DNA of 27,835 nt from Bacteroidales bacterium UBA1077 (GCA_002314195.1 DCCQ01000017.1:1-27835); one strand, 5' to 3'. Positions 15,188 through 23,571 are shown, counted from the stretch's first letter. The notes: generated from the sequence alone by a model not told the origin. Made by a program: numbers and translations.

Positions 15188-18144
15188 CACAGGCACAACA
15201 ACGGAAGGCGGCGCTCGGGTTCGCCAAGTCTTGGGAAGGACGCGGAGACGAGTCCAGGGACGACAGGAGCTTCTGGCTCCAGATGCTCTCGGATGTTTTC
15301 GGGGTGGAGAATCCGTTCGCGATGATCGAGTTTCAGAAGCCGGTCCGGATGGAGTCTTCGACACGGTACATCGATGCCTATATTCCCCAGACAAAGGTCA
15401 TCATCGAACAGAAAGGAATCGATGTTGACTTGACTCGGAAATATTCCCAGTCGGGCGGAGCGATACTCACTCCTTACGAGCAGGCCCGCCGCTACGACAA
15501 CAACCTCCCGGCCAGCGAACGTCCACGCTGGATTGTCTGCTGCAACTTCAGGTCCTTCGAGATTCACGACATGGACAGGCCGCTGGATCCACCGGAAGTC
15601 ATACTTCTGGAGAATCTGGAGCGGGATTATCCCCGGCTGGCCTTTCTCGTGGGTGACGAGGAGAAGCACCTTGAGAAGGAGAAAGACCTGTCCATATCCG
15701 CCGGAGCGTTGGTCGGAAAGTTGTACGACCTGCTTTTGCCGCAATATGTCAACCCGGAATCCCAGGAGACCCTCAAATCCCTCAACAAACTGTGTGTCAG
15801 GCTCGTGTTCTGCCTGTATGCGGAAGACTCCGGTATGTTCGGCGCTCCGGACGCGTTCTACCGCTACCTCACGTCATTCCGCACGGAGAATGTCCGGACG
15901 GCGTTGATCGAACTGTTCAGGACGCTCGACACAAAACCTGCCGACAGGGATCCTTACATGCCGGAAAACCTCGCTGCCTTCCCCTATGCCAACGGAGGAC
16001 TGTTCAGAGGAAAGATCGAGATTCCGCGCCTCACCGAGGAGATCATCAACCTGCTTCTGAACGAGATGAGCCTCGGATTCGATTGGTCAGGAATCAGCCC
16101 GACAATTTTCGGAGCCGTCTTTGAAAGCACACTCAACCCCCAGACAAGACGCTCCGGCGGCATGCACTACACCAGCATTGAGAATATTCATAAAGTCATC
16201 GATCCGCTCTTCCTTGACAGCCTGAAAGGAGAGCTCGGAAGAATTCTGACTATAAAAGTGCCTGCCTTGCGAAGGCGTGCCCTTGTGGACTTTTGGGGTA
16301 GGCTCGCCTCGCTGACCTTTCTCGATCCGGCATGCGGCTCAGGTAACTTCCTCACCGAGACCTACATCTCGATAAGGCGGATGGAGAACAAGATCATTCA
16401 GGAAATCTACGGCCAGGACCAGCAGCTTGGACGGGACTTCAGCCCCATCAGAACCAGCATCAACCAATTCTACGGCATAGAGGTCAATGATTTCGCGGTG
16501 ACGGTCGCGATGACCGCCCTGTGGATAGCCGAGGCTCAGATGAAGCGTGAGACCGAGAGCATCGTGGGGTACGACATCGATTTCTTTCCGTTGGAGACCA
16601 ATGACAACATCGTCGAAGCCAACGCGTTGCGACTTGACTGGGGCTCGCTCTGCCCTCCGTCCAGACTAAACTACATAATGGGCAATCCGCCTTTCATCGG
16701 AGCAAGGTTGATGAGCAAGGAGCAGAAGGATGATCTTCTCGAAGTGTTCGGGCCGAAATGGAAGAACCTCGGAAACATGGACTACGTGAGCGGATGGTAC
16801 AAAAAGGCGGCTGACTTCATGAACGCCGCGGCAGGAAAAAGTGCCATTGAATATGCCGGCGGCATAAACGAAGGACGCGCTGCGGACAGAGAGAATGCCC
16901 TGCCGCACATTGTCCGGGCAGCCCTTGTCTCGACGAACTCCATCTGCCAGGGTGAGTCCGTGGCCACGCTTTGGAAGCCGTTGGCAGAGAACGGGATACA
17001 CATTGATTTCGCTTACCGGACTTTCCGCTGGGACAGCGAGGCCAGCCAGAAAGCGCACGTGCACTGCGTGATTGTCGGATTCAGCGCAGGGGACAGCGAT
17101 TCGGAACGGTTCATCGTGGATGAGTTTGGCGAACGCCGCCCGGCAAGTCATATCAACGCCTATCTGCTTGATTCTGAAGACATATTCATCGAGAGCAGAA
17201 CAAGACCTTTGTGCGATGTGCCACAGATCGGAATCGGCAACCAACCAATCGATGGTGGCAACTATCTTTTCACAAAGGAGGAGATGAACGATTTTATCAG
17301 AAAAGAACCGGATTCCTCGCAGTGGTTCAGACCATTCTACGGCTCACAAGAGTTCATCAACCGTAGTCCTCGCTATTGTCTTTGGCTTGGTAATTGTCCA
17401 CCAAATGTGCTCAGATCCATGCCAGAATGCATGAAGCGCATCAAGGCGGTCAGGGAGTTCAGGTTAGCAAGCACAAGATTAAGTACACTCAAACTTGCCG
17501 ACAAACCGACACATTTTCAAGTGGAGAATATGCCGGACACAGACTACATAGTGGTGCCAAGTGTCTCATCCGAAAGACGTGAATATGTACCAATGGGTTT
17601 TCTCTCACGTAACGACCTGAGCAGCAATCTGGTCCTCATCATCCCGTACGCAATGTTGTTCCATTTCGGAGTCTTAGAATCTTCCGTGCACATGGCGTGG
17701 ATGAGAGCTGTCTGTGGAAGGCTGAAAAGCGACTACCGCTATTCCAAAGACATAGTGTACAACAATTTCCCTTGGCCATCATGCACCCCAGAATATTCAA
17801 AGACCTCCGTTGCGGTCAGCCATGAAGACAGCGTTTCGCGCAACGACTCGGTGAAAACCATAAAATGTGAACCGGACGAAAACAAGGCCGGAGGAGCGGA
17901 CTTAAAGATGATCGAGCGGATTGAGAAAACCGCCCAGGCCATCATTGAAGCCAGAGCCCTCTTCCCAGACGCATCCCTCGCCGACCTCTACGATCCTCTG
18001 ACCATGCCCGCGGAACTACGCAAGGCCCACAAGGAGAACGACTCGGCAGTCCTCTCCGCCTACGGATTCCCGGCCTCCGTCACCGAGCCCGAAATTGTCT
18101 CCCTCCTGTTCTCCTTGCACGAAAAACAGCAGCGTAACACATAA
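15184..18144 (+). CDS. MmeI-like Type IIL restriction-modification enzyme (single chain)
   Basis: Fused endonuclease, adenine methyltransferase and target-recognition protein of the MmeI type; one chain both cuts and methylates DNA. Domains in order: an N-terminal nuclease (~1-160) with the catalytic pattern D64 ... E75-Q76-K77 (YIDAYIP, IIEQKG), matching D-ExK of MmeI; a helical spacer (~170-300); a gamma-class N6-adenine methyltransferase with a motif X region (FGAVFESTLNPQTRRSGG), motif I FLDPACGSGNF at ~379 and catalytic NPPF at ~501; a target-recognition region (~640-880); and a C-terminal helical part. The 986 residues compare with about 920 in MmeI. No separate methylase or specificity subunit lies nearby, and none is needed in this type. 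The recognition sequence cannot be predicted from here. All motifs look intact, so it is probably active. Confidence 0.9.
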   Translation: MTQAQQRKAALGFAKSWEGRGDESRDDRSFWLQMLSDVFGVENPFAMIEFQKPVRMESSTRYIDAYIPQTKVIIEQKGIDVDLTRKYSQSGGAILTPYEQARRYDNNLPASERPRWIVCCNFRSFEIHDMDRPLDPPEVILLENLERDYPRLAFLVGDEEKHLEKEKDLSISAGALVGKLYDLLLPQYVNPESQETLKSLNKLCVRLVFCLYAEDSGMFGAPDAFYRYLTSFRTENVRTALIELFRTLDTKPADRDPYMPENLAAFPYANGGLFRGKIEIPRLTEEIINLLLNEMSLGFDWSGISPTIFGAVFESTLNPQTRRSGGMHYTSIENIHKVIDPLFLDSLKGELGRILTIKVPALRRRALVDFWGRLASLTFLDPACGSGNFLTETYISIRRMENKIIQEIYGQDQQLGRDFSPIRTSINQFYGIEVNDFAVTVAMTALWIAEAQMKRETESIVGYDIDFFPLETNDNIVEANALRLDWGSLCPPSRLNYIMGNPPFIGARLMSKEQKDDLLEVFGPKWKNLGNMDYVSGWYKKAADFMNAAAGKSAIEYAGGINEGRAADRENALPHIVRAALVSTNSICQGESVATLWKPLAENGIHIDFAYRTFRWDSEASQKAHVHCVIVGFSAGDSDSERFIVDEFGERRPASHINAYLLDSEDIFIESRTRPLCDVPQIGIGNQPIDGGNYLFTKEEMNDFIRKEPDSSQWFRPFYGSQEFINRSPRYCLWLGNCPPNVLRSMPECMKRIKAVREFRLASTRLSTLKLADKPTHFQVENMPDTDYIVVPSVSSERREYVPMGFLSRNDLSSNLVLIIPYAMLFHFGVLESSVHMAWMRAVCGRLKSDYRYSKDIVYNNFPWPSCTPEYSKTSVAVSHEDSVSRNDSVKTIKCEPDENKAGGADLKMIERIEKTAQAIIEARALFPDASLADLYDPLTMPAELRKAHKENDSAVLSAYGFPASVTEPEIVSLLFSLHEKQQRNT

Positions 18145-18175
18145 CTAATTCATCATCAAATAATCAAGCGGCCAT

Positions 18176-18197
18176 CTTTGGTTAACTCCAACCAAAG
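18176..18197 (+). terminator. Hairpin after the MmeI-like gene, related to the one at 8997
   Basis: Perfect 8-bp stem CTTTGGTT (18176-18183) with AACCAAAG (18190-18197) and a 6-nt loop, 31 bp past the stop codon. The right arm and following bases (CCAACCAAAGA, then ATTGCTTAT) are shared with the hairpin after the AraC gene, in the same orientation. A further small hairpin, GATTAC/GTAATC, is at 18279-18293. Confidence 0.5.
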
Positions 18198-18345
18198 ACG
18201 ATTGCTTATCACACTAACAATCAACGTTTTATTCACCACAGCCTTCGATGCTGCCTATATAAAAGTTCTCTTGTCAAGGATTACTTGGTAATCACATAGA
18301 CAGCAGAAACTTTATATATTTTCTAAGAATGTAACAACATAAAAA

Positions 18346-18601
18346 ACCGAGGGGTGAAGCAGAGAGCCTTACGGCTCAGAGTCGAATGACCACAGACAAC
18401 ATCACCCTAAAGACATCTGTAGTGGCTCCGCACTCTCTCAACCTTGCCGAAACGCACTCGCCTGTAGGCCCGCACTTTGACAAGTCTGATAATCTCCACC
18501 TCAATGGCGACTATCACAAGATACTTGTGTGTTCTCATTGTTTTCGTTAAAATCTTATATGGCTGAGAGAACAACGTTCCTTGTTGAAGTACCCCCTCGG
18601 T
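18346..18601 (-). repeat. 256-bp element with 9-bp terminal inverted repeats
   Basis: The ends are exact inverted copies: ACCGAGGGG (18346-18354) and CCCCTCGGT (18593-18601). Read on the minus strand, the closing arm is followed by six T residues (18341-18346). Inside that end are an outer GGGTGA/TCACCC stem (18352-18357 with 18402-18407) and a GAGCC/GGCTC hairpin (18364-18368 with 18373-18377), which together resemble a terminator or a structured RNA 3' end. Nearly the whole middle is one 43-codon ORF. No clear target-site duplication is seen. This could be a miniature mobile element or a structured RNA with a coding core. Confidence 0.45.
18407..18538 (-). CDS. Small, strongly basic 43-aa protein of unknown function
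   Basis: Reads MRTHKYLVIVAIEVEI, then IRLVKVRAYRRVRFGKVERV, then RSHYRCL. About a dozen Arg/Lys residues follow a short hydrophobic start. From memory only, similar short peptides (RRVRFGKVE..RSHYR) occur as multi-copy hypotheticals in Bacteroidales; I cannot confirm this. The frame stays open upstream to 18628, but that extension runs through a terminator hairpin, so the ATG at 18538 is preferred. The start is preceded on the minus strand by TTTTAACGAAAAC, which recurs inverted in the palindrome at 18660. It lies wholly within the inverted-repeat element. It may not be a protein gene at all but the conserved part of an RNA. Confidence 0.35.
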   Translation of the reverse strand: MRTHKYLVIVAIEVEIIRLVKVRAYRRVRFGKVERVRSHYRCL

Positions 18602-18612
18602 GTATGTAAGGC

Positions 18613-18653
18613 AAAAAAATGCAGACATCCCCTTTTAGGGAAAGGATGCCTGC
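18613..18653 (-). terminator. Intrinsic terminator on the minus strand
   Basis: Stem of GCAGACATCC (18621-18630) with GGATGCCTGC (18644-18653), one mismatch, followed on the minus strand by seven T residues (18613-18619). This is the best intrinsic terminator in the window. It would stop transcription coming from the manA operon, about 250 bp beyond the stop codon. Confidence 0.75.
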
Positions 18654-18659
18654 TTTTAC

Positions 18660-18685
18660 CATATAGTTTTAACGAAAACTATATG
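18660..18685. repeat. Perfect 11-bp palindrome
   Basis: CATATAGTTTT (18660-18670), loop AACG, AAAACTATATG (18675-18685). Its 13-bp core TTTTAACGAAAAC (18667-18679) recurs inverted at 18540-18552, just before the small ORF. The flanking stretch 18686-18803 is AT-rich and shows no gene. Confidence 0.6.
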
Positions 18686-18803
18686 CAAATATAATCAAAA
18701 ATTCTTTATTGTCAAGTTTTTACCTCTAAACAAGCCATTCTGTCACTTAACAAGAATATTTTCGCATAATTTCTCTCCCTCAGGCATCACTTTCGGCCTC
18801 TTT

Positions 18804-18840
18804 TGCTTCTCAAGAGTGCAGGCTGCACTCTTGGGAAGCA
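18804..18840 (-). terminator. Strong hairpin downstream of manA
   Basis: A 17-bp stem, TGCTTC-T-CAAGAGTGCA (18804-18820) against TGCACTCTTG-G-GAAGCA (18824-18840) with one T.G pair and a 3-nt loop, 65 bp after the manA stop. It has no strong T-run, so it may protect the mRNA 3' end or act together with the terminator at 18613. Confidence 0.6.
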
Positions 18841-18905
18841 TTTATCTTACTTTTCGTCTCCAAGGGATACCACCGGACTCTCACAGGGAATCCGTCCTGC
18901 ATACA

Positions 18906-19907
18906 TTATTCGATGCAGCTGGTGAGACATGTCATCGCGGAGTCGGGACGGAACTCTATGCCGGTGGAGGTGGCGGGGATGAGAACGGTCTCGCCTTGGC
19001 GGAGGGTCACAATGTGTTCCTGACCGTCATTCTCACGGTCCACAAGACGGCCTTTTCCGGCGACGCACATCACGACGACGAATGAGTCCAGCCTGGAGAG
19101 ATCCTTGGAGCAAGGTTTGTCGAGATCAAAAAGCGAGGTGGTGAAGTACTTGCAGCTGACCAGCTCTGTCTCTGCGTCCTTGACACGGGAATATTCAGTC
19201 CTGTAGTCTGGATAGACATCGTAGTCGATGGCCTCCTTGGCCTGCTCTATGTGAAGTTCGCGAGGCTTGCCGTCAAGGCCAAGACGGCCATAGTCGTAAA
19301 TCCTGTAGGTCAGGTCGGAAGTCTGCTGAATCTCGGCGACGAAAGCCCCGGCACCGATGGCGTGGATGCGACCGGCAGGGAGGAAGAACACGTCTCCGGG
19401 AGTGATCTTGTAGCTGGCAAGGACGTCAGTGATCGTGTGTTCGTTGACCCTTTCTTCATATTCATCGGGAGTGATCCACTCGGTGAGACCGCTAAGCAGG
19501 TGCGCTCCCTCGTCCGCTCCCACAACGTACCACATCTCTGTCTTGCCTTTCATCCCTGGATGAGTCTTTTCGGCAAGCTCATCGTTCGGATGGACCTGGA
19601 TGGACAGGTCGCTCTTTGCGTCAATGAATTTTATCAACAGCGGGAACTCCGTGCCGGTCTTGGCGAAGACCTTCTTGCCGACAAGTTCGGAACCATATTC
19701 ATTCATCACATCGGTCAGGCTTTTGCCTGCCAAAGGGCCGTTGGCGACCACAGAAACGTGTCCCGGGACAGCCGAGATCTCCCAACTTTCCCCGATGTGA
19801 TGCTGCTTTGTCTTGATGCCCTTGAACGGGGCGATCTTTTCTCCGCCCCACACCATTTCGCGGAGATAGGGCTCAAATTTCAGAGGGTACATATTCGTTA
19901 AGTTCAT
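18906..19907 (-). CDS. manA: Class I mannose-6-phosphate isomerase
   Basis: Zinc-dependent cytosolic isomerase converting mannose-6-phosphate and fructose-6-phosphate, linking mannose use and GDP-mannose supply to glycolysis. The opening YPLKFEPYLREMVWGG is typical. Zinc-ligand motifs are visible: Q104 and H106 in SIQVHPND, E124 in KTEMWYV and H182 in LPAGRIHAIGAG. FVAEIQQTSDLTYRIYDYGR is the conserved strand after the last ligand. At 333 residues it belongs to the short Firmicutes/Bacteroidetes type. It starts 6 bp after the ROK kinase stop, so the two form an operon. Two hairpins lie downstream. Confident as a sugar-phosphate isomerase; in vivo substrate inferred from the family. Confidence 0.92.
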   Translation of the reverse strand: MNLTNMYPLKFEPYLREMVWGGEKIAPFKGIKTKQHHIGESWEISAVPGHVSVVANGPLAGKSLTDVMNEYGSELVGKKVFAKTGTEFPLLIKFIDAKSDLSIQVHPNDELAEKTHPGMKGKTEMWYVVGADEGAHLLSGLTEWITPDEYEERVNEHTITDVLASYKITPGDVFFLPAGRIHAIGAGAFVAEIQQTSDLTYRIYDYGRLGLDGKPRELHIEQAKEAIDYDVYPDYRTEYSRVKDAETELVSCKYFTTSLFDLDKPCSKDLSRLDSFVVVMCVAGKGRLVDRENDGQEHIVTLRQGETVLIPATSTGIEFRPDSAMTCLTSCIE

Positions 19908-19913
19908 TTATAA

Positions 19914-21023
19914 CTATTTCTTGTCCAATTCGGTAAGGGCAAATGCGTACGCTCCGAGAGAGATGGCCTTGCTGGCACCGATCTTCGAACGCATCACGCC
20001 AACACGCTTCTGCGGATCGTAAATCACCTCACGGTCGCTGCCGTAGACTTTCAAGGAACGTGCCTCGCCACGGGCGAAATGCTCAAACTCGGCAGGGTCA
20101 TCGAGGTTGTAAACCTTCATCTGAACACGGTTCAGTTCCTCACCGGTGAGCTGGTGCATTTTGCCGCGCATGGTGCGTAATATTCCAGGCATCAGGTACT
20201 TGTAGTTGTTCATCACACCACCTCCGATCACAATCAGGCCATCGATCAGGGTGACGGCTGTCGCCATCGCGTCTCCAGCGACCTCACCCATCTTGTCAAA
20301 CGCCTTGATCGCGGCCTCACGGTCGCCTGGCCTCTTGCCCTCGCAGATTTCGGCGATGTCCTTCGGCTCAAGGCCATGATTCGGATTGCCGGTAAGCTCG
20401 CCGTAAACTCTCTTCACGGCGCGGATCGACGCTCCGTCCTCAACGATGATGTCCGGCATGTCGGGATGCTTGAGGCAGAAGGTCTCCACACAGGAATTGT
20501 CTCCACGGTTGAGTTCACCGTTGATCACTGTGCCTATTCCCAGACCGGTACCGAATGTGTAGCCGATGAGGTTGTGGTAACGCTTGGCGCTTCCGGCTTT
20601 GGCCAGTTTTTCGTTGACCTCCGGGAGAGCGCCACCGAGGGCCTCACCGTAGGCGTAAAGGTCTCCGTCGTTGTTGATGAATACAGGAATCCCGAATGTG
20701 TCCTCAAGGAACGGCCCCAAAGCGACACCATCGCGGAATGACGGGAAGTTAGGGAGATAGCCCCCGATGATGCCGTCAGGGTAATCTGCCGGACCAGGAA
20801 AACAGAAACTAATGGCGACGGGTTTCGCCTCTCCTAGTTCTTCTTTAATCTTTGTGAAACCAGTTACCATCGTACCGAGACAACGGTCAAGGTTGTCAGC
20901 GTTGGACGGAAGCGTGATCGGCTCGCAGCAAAACTCTCCGCCTCTCATCGCGCCGAAGACCATGTTGGTGCCGCCGGCGTCGAGGGTCATGACGATTCTG
21001 CTGTCGTTCTTTATGTCAGACAT
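19914..21023 (-). CDS. ROK-family sugar kinase
   Basis: Probable ATP-dependent hexokinase (glucose, mannose or fructose). The phosphate-1 motif LDAGGTN (14-20), the catalytic-base region FINNDGD with D119, the ATP-site strand GYTFGTGLGIGTVINGEL (154-171) and the adenosine motif LIVIGGGV are all present. The usual ROK zinc cluster (CxCGxxGCxE preceded by His) is missing; the equivalent place reads NSCVETFCLKHPDMP, with C178, C183 and H186. At 369 residues it is a little longer than most ROK kinases (~300-320). Its pairing with manA suggests mannose or fructose phosphorylation followed by isomerisation. It starts at ATG 21023 after a ~100-nt leader. Confidence 0.85.
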   Translation of the reverse strand: MSDIKNDSRIVMTLDAGGTNMVFGAMRGGEFCCEPITLPSNADNLDRCLGTMVTGFTKIKEELGEAKPVAISFCFPGPADYPDGIIGGYLPNFPSFRDGVALGPFLEDTFGIPVFINNDGDLYAYGEALGGALPEVNEKLAKAGSAKRYHNLIGYTFGTGLGIGTVINGELNRGDNSCVETFCLKHPDMPDIIVEDGASIRAVKRVYGELTGNPNHGLEPKDIAEICEGKRPGDREAAIKAFDKMGEVAGDAMATAVTLIDGLIVIGGGVMNNYKYLMPGILRTMRGKMHQLTGEELNRVQMKVYNLDDPAEFEHFARGEARSLKVYGSDREVIYDPQKRVGVMRSKIGASKAISLGAYAFALTELDKK

Positions 21024-21131
21024 ATTCTTGAGTGTTAAATTATTGTCGCGTCAGCGCCTGGCCTTGAATATTTAATCAGGCTTCCGTAGACGCCAATCTT
21101 GAATATTCAAAAAATCAAGCCACTTTCGTTG

Positions 21132-21139
21132 CAAAGATA
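21132..21139 (-). promoter_or_regulatory. -7 box for the ROK kinase-manA operon
   Basis: Minus strand TATCTTTG, a perfect TAnnTTTG. No convincing -33 is seen at the usual distance. It would give a leader of about 100 nt that contains a GAATATTC (21101-21108) and a second GAATAT (21066-21071). Confidence 0.45.
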
Positions 21140-21183
21140 ATCATAATCTGCCTTTCGGGCTCATCGTTTGCAGGGAAATTTCG

Positions 21184-21191
21184 TACCTTTG
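21184..21191 (+). promoter_or_regulatory. -7 box for the ribonuclease R gene
   Basis: TACCTTTG, a perfect TAnnTTTG, 19 bp before the ATG. A TTTG at 21167-21170 is closer (13 bp) than the usual 19-bp spacing, so the -33 element is unclear. Confidence 0.5.
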
Positions 21192-21210
21192 TACCACTAA
21201 TATATTCGTA

Positions 21211-23571
21211 ATGCAGAAAAAAAGAAATCGCCAAGGTGGCGAGAAAGGCGGCGGGAAGAGCCGCGACAGAAAATTCGGTTCCAGACAGAAGACAAAAAGA
21301 GTGCTGGAGGAGGTAACCGGTAAAGTGCAGATGACAAGGGACGGCTATGTCTTCGTGGTGATTGAAGGCGAGCCGGACAACGATGTGTTCGTCAAGGCGT
21401 CCAAAACACGTGGCGCGCTGAACGGGGACACCGTAAAATGCGCGGTGACTTGTGAAAGGAAAGAGACATCAGATGGCGGACGCGGCAAAAAAGATGCATC
21501 CAGACGTCGGGAAGGAGAAATTATAGAGATAGTCGAGCGCAGCCACAAGCCGTTCGTCGGCGTGTTGCATATTGTCGGAAGGCAGGCGTGGGTACTGATG
21601 CAGTCCAGGAATATGCCGTACGACATCAGAGTGGATTTCGATTCCCTGCCGCGCGGTGCCAGAAGAGGGATGAAAGTGGCCGCTGTGGTTGATGGATGGG
21701 ACAAAGGTGAGCCGACTCCGAAAGGCCACATAGTGGATGTGCTCGGAATTCCGGGAGAGAACGACACGGAGATGCATGCAATCCTCGCTGAATACGCCCT
21801 GCCTTATAGGTTTGAACCTGAAGTCGAGAACGCCGCTGACGAAATCTCTGATCAGATCACGGGAAAGGACATCGAGGAACGCCGTGATTTCCGCGGCACT
21901 TTGACATTCACTATAGACCCTGCCGATGCAAAGGATTTTGATGATGCCTTGTCTTTCAAGAAACTGGACAATGGCAACTACGAGATCGGAGTCCACATTG
22001 CTGATGTGTCACACTATGTGCTTCCGGGCACGATAGTGGACAAGGAGGCGCAGGAGCGCGGGACCTCTGTCTATCTCGTTGACAGGACCGTTCCTATGCT
22101 GCCGGAGAAACTGTGTAACAAGCTTTGCTCCCTCCGTCCGCACGAGGAGAAACTGACTTTCTCGGTGGTGGTAGAGATGACACCTCGCGGCAAGATCGAG
22201 AGCCGCTGGTTCGGCCGCACGGCTATCTGCTCGGACTATCGCTTCGACTATGACGGAGCGCAGCAAATCATAGAAAGCGATGGCAAGGAGCCTGCGGATC
22301 CGGCGATCGGTCTGGACATCAGAGAGGCTATAGTCACTCTCAACAAGTTGGCAGCCATTCTTCGCAAGCGTCGTTTCGCTGCCGGAGCCATCAGTTTCGA
22401 GCGTCCGGAGATGAAGGTGGAGGTCGATGCCACAGGCAAGCCGATCAGGGTTTATGAGAAGATCACCAAAGAGGCCAACTGGCTGATCGAGGAGTTCATG
22501 CTTCTCGCCAACCGCTCAGTGGCAGAATTCATCGCGACTTCCGGCAAGATGGACGGCAAGGCGGACAAAAAGGCCAAGACGTTCGTCTACCGCGTGCACG
22601 GCGAGCCAAACACCGACAAGATCGCGAGCCTCGGACAGTTCGTCAGCAACTTCGGATTCAAGTTCGGCCCGAGCGGCAACGGACGCGAGATCGCCAAGTC
22701 CCTCAACACGTTGCTCGCTGAGGCGAAGGGCACGCCGGAGTGCGATGCCTTCCAGATGATTGCCCTCCGCTCGATGGCGAAGGCGATCTACACCACCGAC
22801 AACATCGGCCACTACGGCCTTGCGTTCAAGTTCTACACGCACTTCACCTCCCCTATCAGGCGCTACCCTGACACAATGGTACACAGGCTGTTGGCCCTCT
22901 ACCTCGACAATGCCGAGAGCCAGAACAAGGAATATTACGAAGCCCAGTGCCAGCATGCCTCCGAGCGCGAACAGATCGCGGCCAATGCTGAGCGCGACAG
23001 CATCAAGTACAAGCTCATCGAGTTCATGCAGGACAAGATCGGCAATGAATATGAAGGTAATATCTCCGGCCTGACCGAGTGGGGAATGTACGTGGAGATA
23101 AAGCCGACGATGATCGAGGGCATGGTAGCCCTGCGCGACGTGAAGTCCGACTTCTTCGAGTTCGACGAGCAGAACTACCTCATCAAAGGCCGCCGCACCG
23201 GCAAGATATTCCGTCTCGGAGACCCTGTGAAGATCCGTGTCAAGGCCGCCAATCTGGAGCAGAGGCTGCTGGATTACGAGCTGGTCGATGCCTCCATCGA
23301 CGGGAACGACACGAAGTCTGTCGGCAAAGGTTCACGCCGTGGGAAAAATAAAGAAGATGTGAAGGCCGCTCAGGCCAATGAAGCCAACTACGCTGAAGGC
23401 ATCGATGGCGAGCCAATCAATGGATCCGCCAAGGGAAAGCGCAAGCCTTTCTATGCCGCCGTCGCCCACAACGACAGCCAGCCGCAGCGCAAATCCTCCA
23501 AGGACAAAGGCCGTCCCCGAAAGAAGTTCGGCCCGAAGTCTTCCCGAAACGAAAAGAAGAAAGCCAACTAA
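21211..23571 (+). CDS. rnr: Ribonuclease R
   Basis: Processive 3'-5' exoribonuclease of the RNB family, acting on structured RNA, rRNA fragments and mRNA decay products. A basic N-terminus (~1-30) leads to cold-shock-type OB domains (VTGKVQMTRDGYVFVVIEGEPDNDVFV). The catalytic RNB domain follows, with IDPADAKDFDDALSF at ~235-249 holding the metal-binding aspartates, and HFTSPIRRYPDTMVHRLL near its end. An S1 domain (YEGNISGLTEWGMYVEIKPTMIEGMV) follows at ~615-690. The last ~80 residues are a low-complexity Lys/Arg-rich tail, a common RNase R feature that aids RNA binding. 786 residues is normal. Divergent from the ROK-manA operon and convergent with the str operon. The start at 21211 follows a good -7 box. 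Confidence 0.95.
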   Translation: MQKKRNRQGGEKGGGKSRDRKFGSRQKTKRVLEEVTGKVQMTRDGYVFVVIEGEPDNDVFVKASKTRGALNGDTVKCAVTCERKETSDGGRGKKDASRRREGEIIEIVERSHKPFVGVLHIVGRQAWVLMQSRNMPYDIRVDFDSLPRGARRGMKVAAVVDGWDKGEPTPKGHIVDVLGIPGENDTEMHAILAEYALPYRFEPEVENAADEISDQITGKDIEERRDFRGTLTFTIDPADAKDFDDALSFKKLDNGNYEIGVHIADVSHYVLPGTIVDKEAQERGTSVYLVDRTVPMLPEKLCNKLCSLRPHEEKLTFSVVVEMTPRGKIESRWFGRTAICSDYRFDYDGAQQIIESDGKEPADPAIGLDIREAIVTLNKLAAILRKRRFAAGAISFERPEMKVEVDATGKPIRVYEKITKEANWLIEEFMLLANRSVAEFIATSGKMDGKADKKAKTFVYRVHGEPNTDKIASLGQFVSNFGFKFGPSGNGREIAKSLNTLLAEAKGTPECDAFQMIALRSMAKAIYTTDNIGHYGLAFKFYTHFTSPIRRYPDTMVHRLLALYLDNAESQNKEYYEAQCQHASEREQIAANAERDSIKYKLIEFMQDKIGNEYEGNISGLTEWGMYVEIKPTMIEGMVALRDVKSDFFEFDEQNYLIKGRRTGKIFRLGDPVKIRVKAANLEQRLLDYELVDASIDGNDTKSVGKGSRRGKNKEDVKAAQANEANYAEGIDGEPINGSAKGKRKPFYAAVAHNDSQPQRKSSKDKGRPRKKFGPKSSRNEKKKAN

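Noticed and set aside
15175..15744. 189-codon minus-strand frame over the start of the MmeI-like gene
   Set aside because: Shadow of the nuclease domain; the real frame carries the D-ExK motif.
16666..17244. 192-codon minus-strand frame inside the MmeI-like gene
   Set aside because: Antisense to a gene with all motifs intact; no start signals or family resemblance.
18539..18628. N-terminal extension of the small basic ORF to 73 codons
   Set aside because: The extension begins inside an intrinsic terminator hairpin and reads through its T-run, so it is unlikely to be translated.
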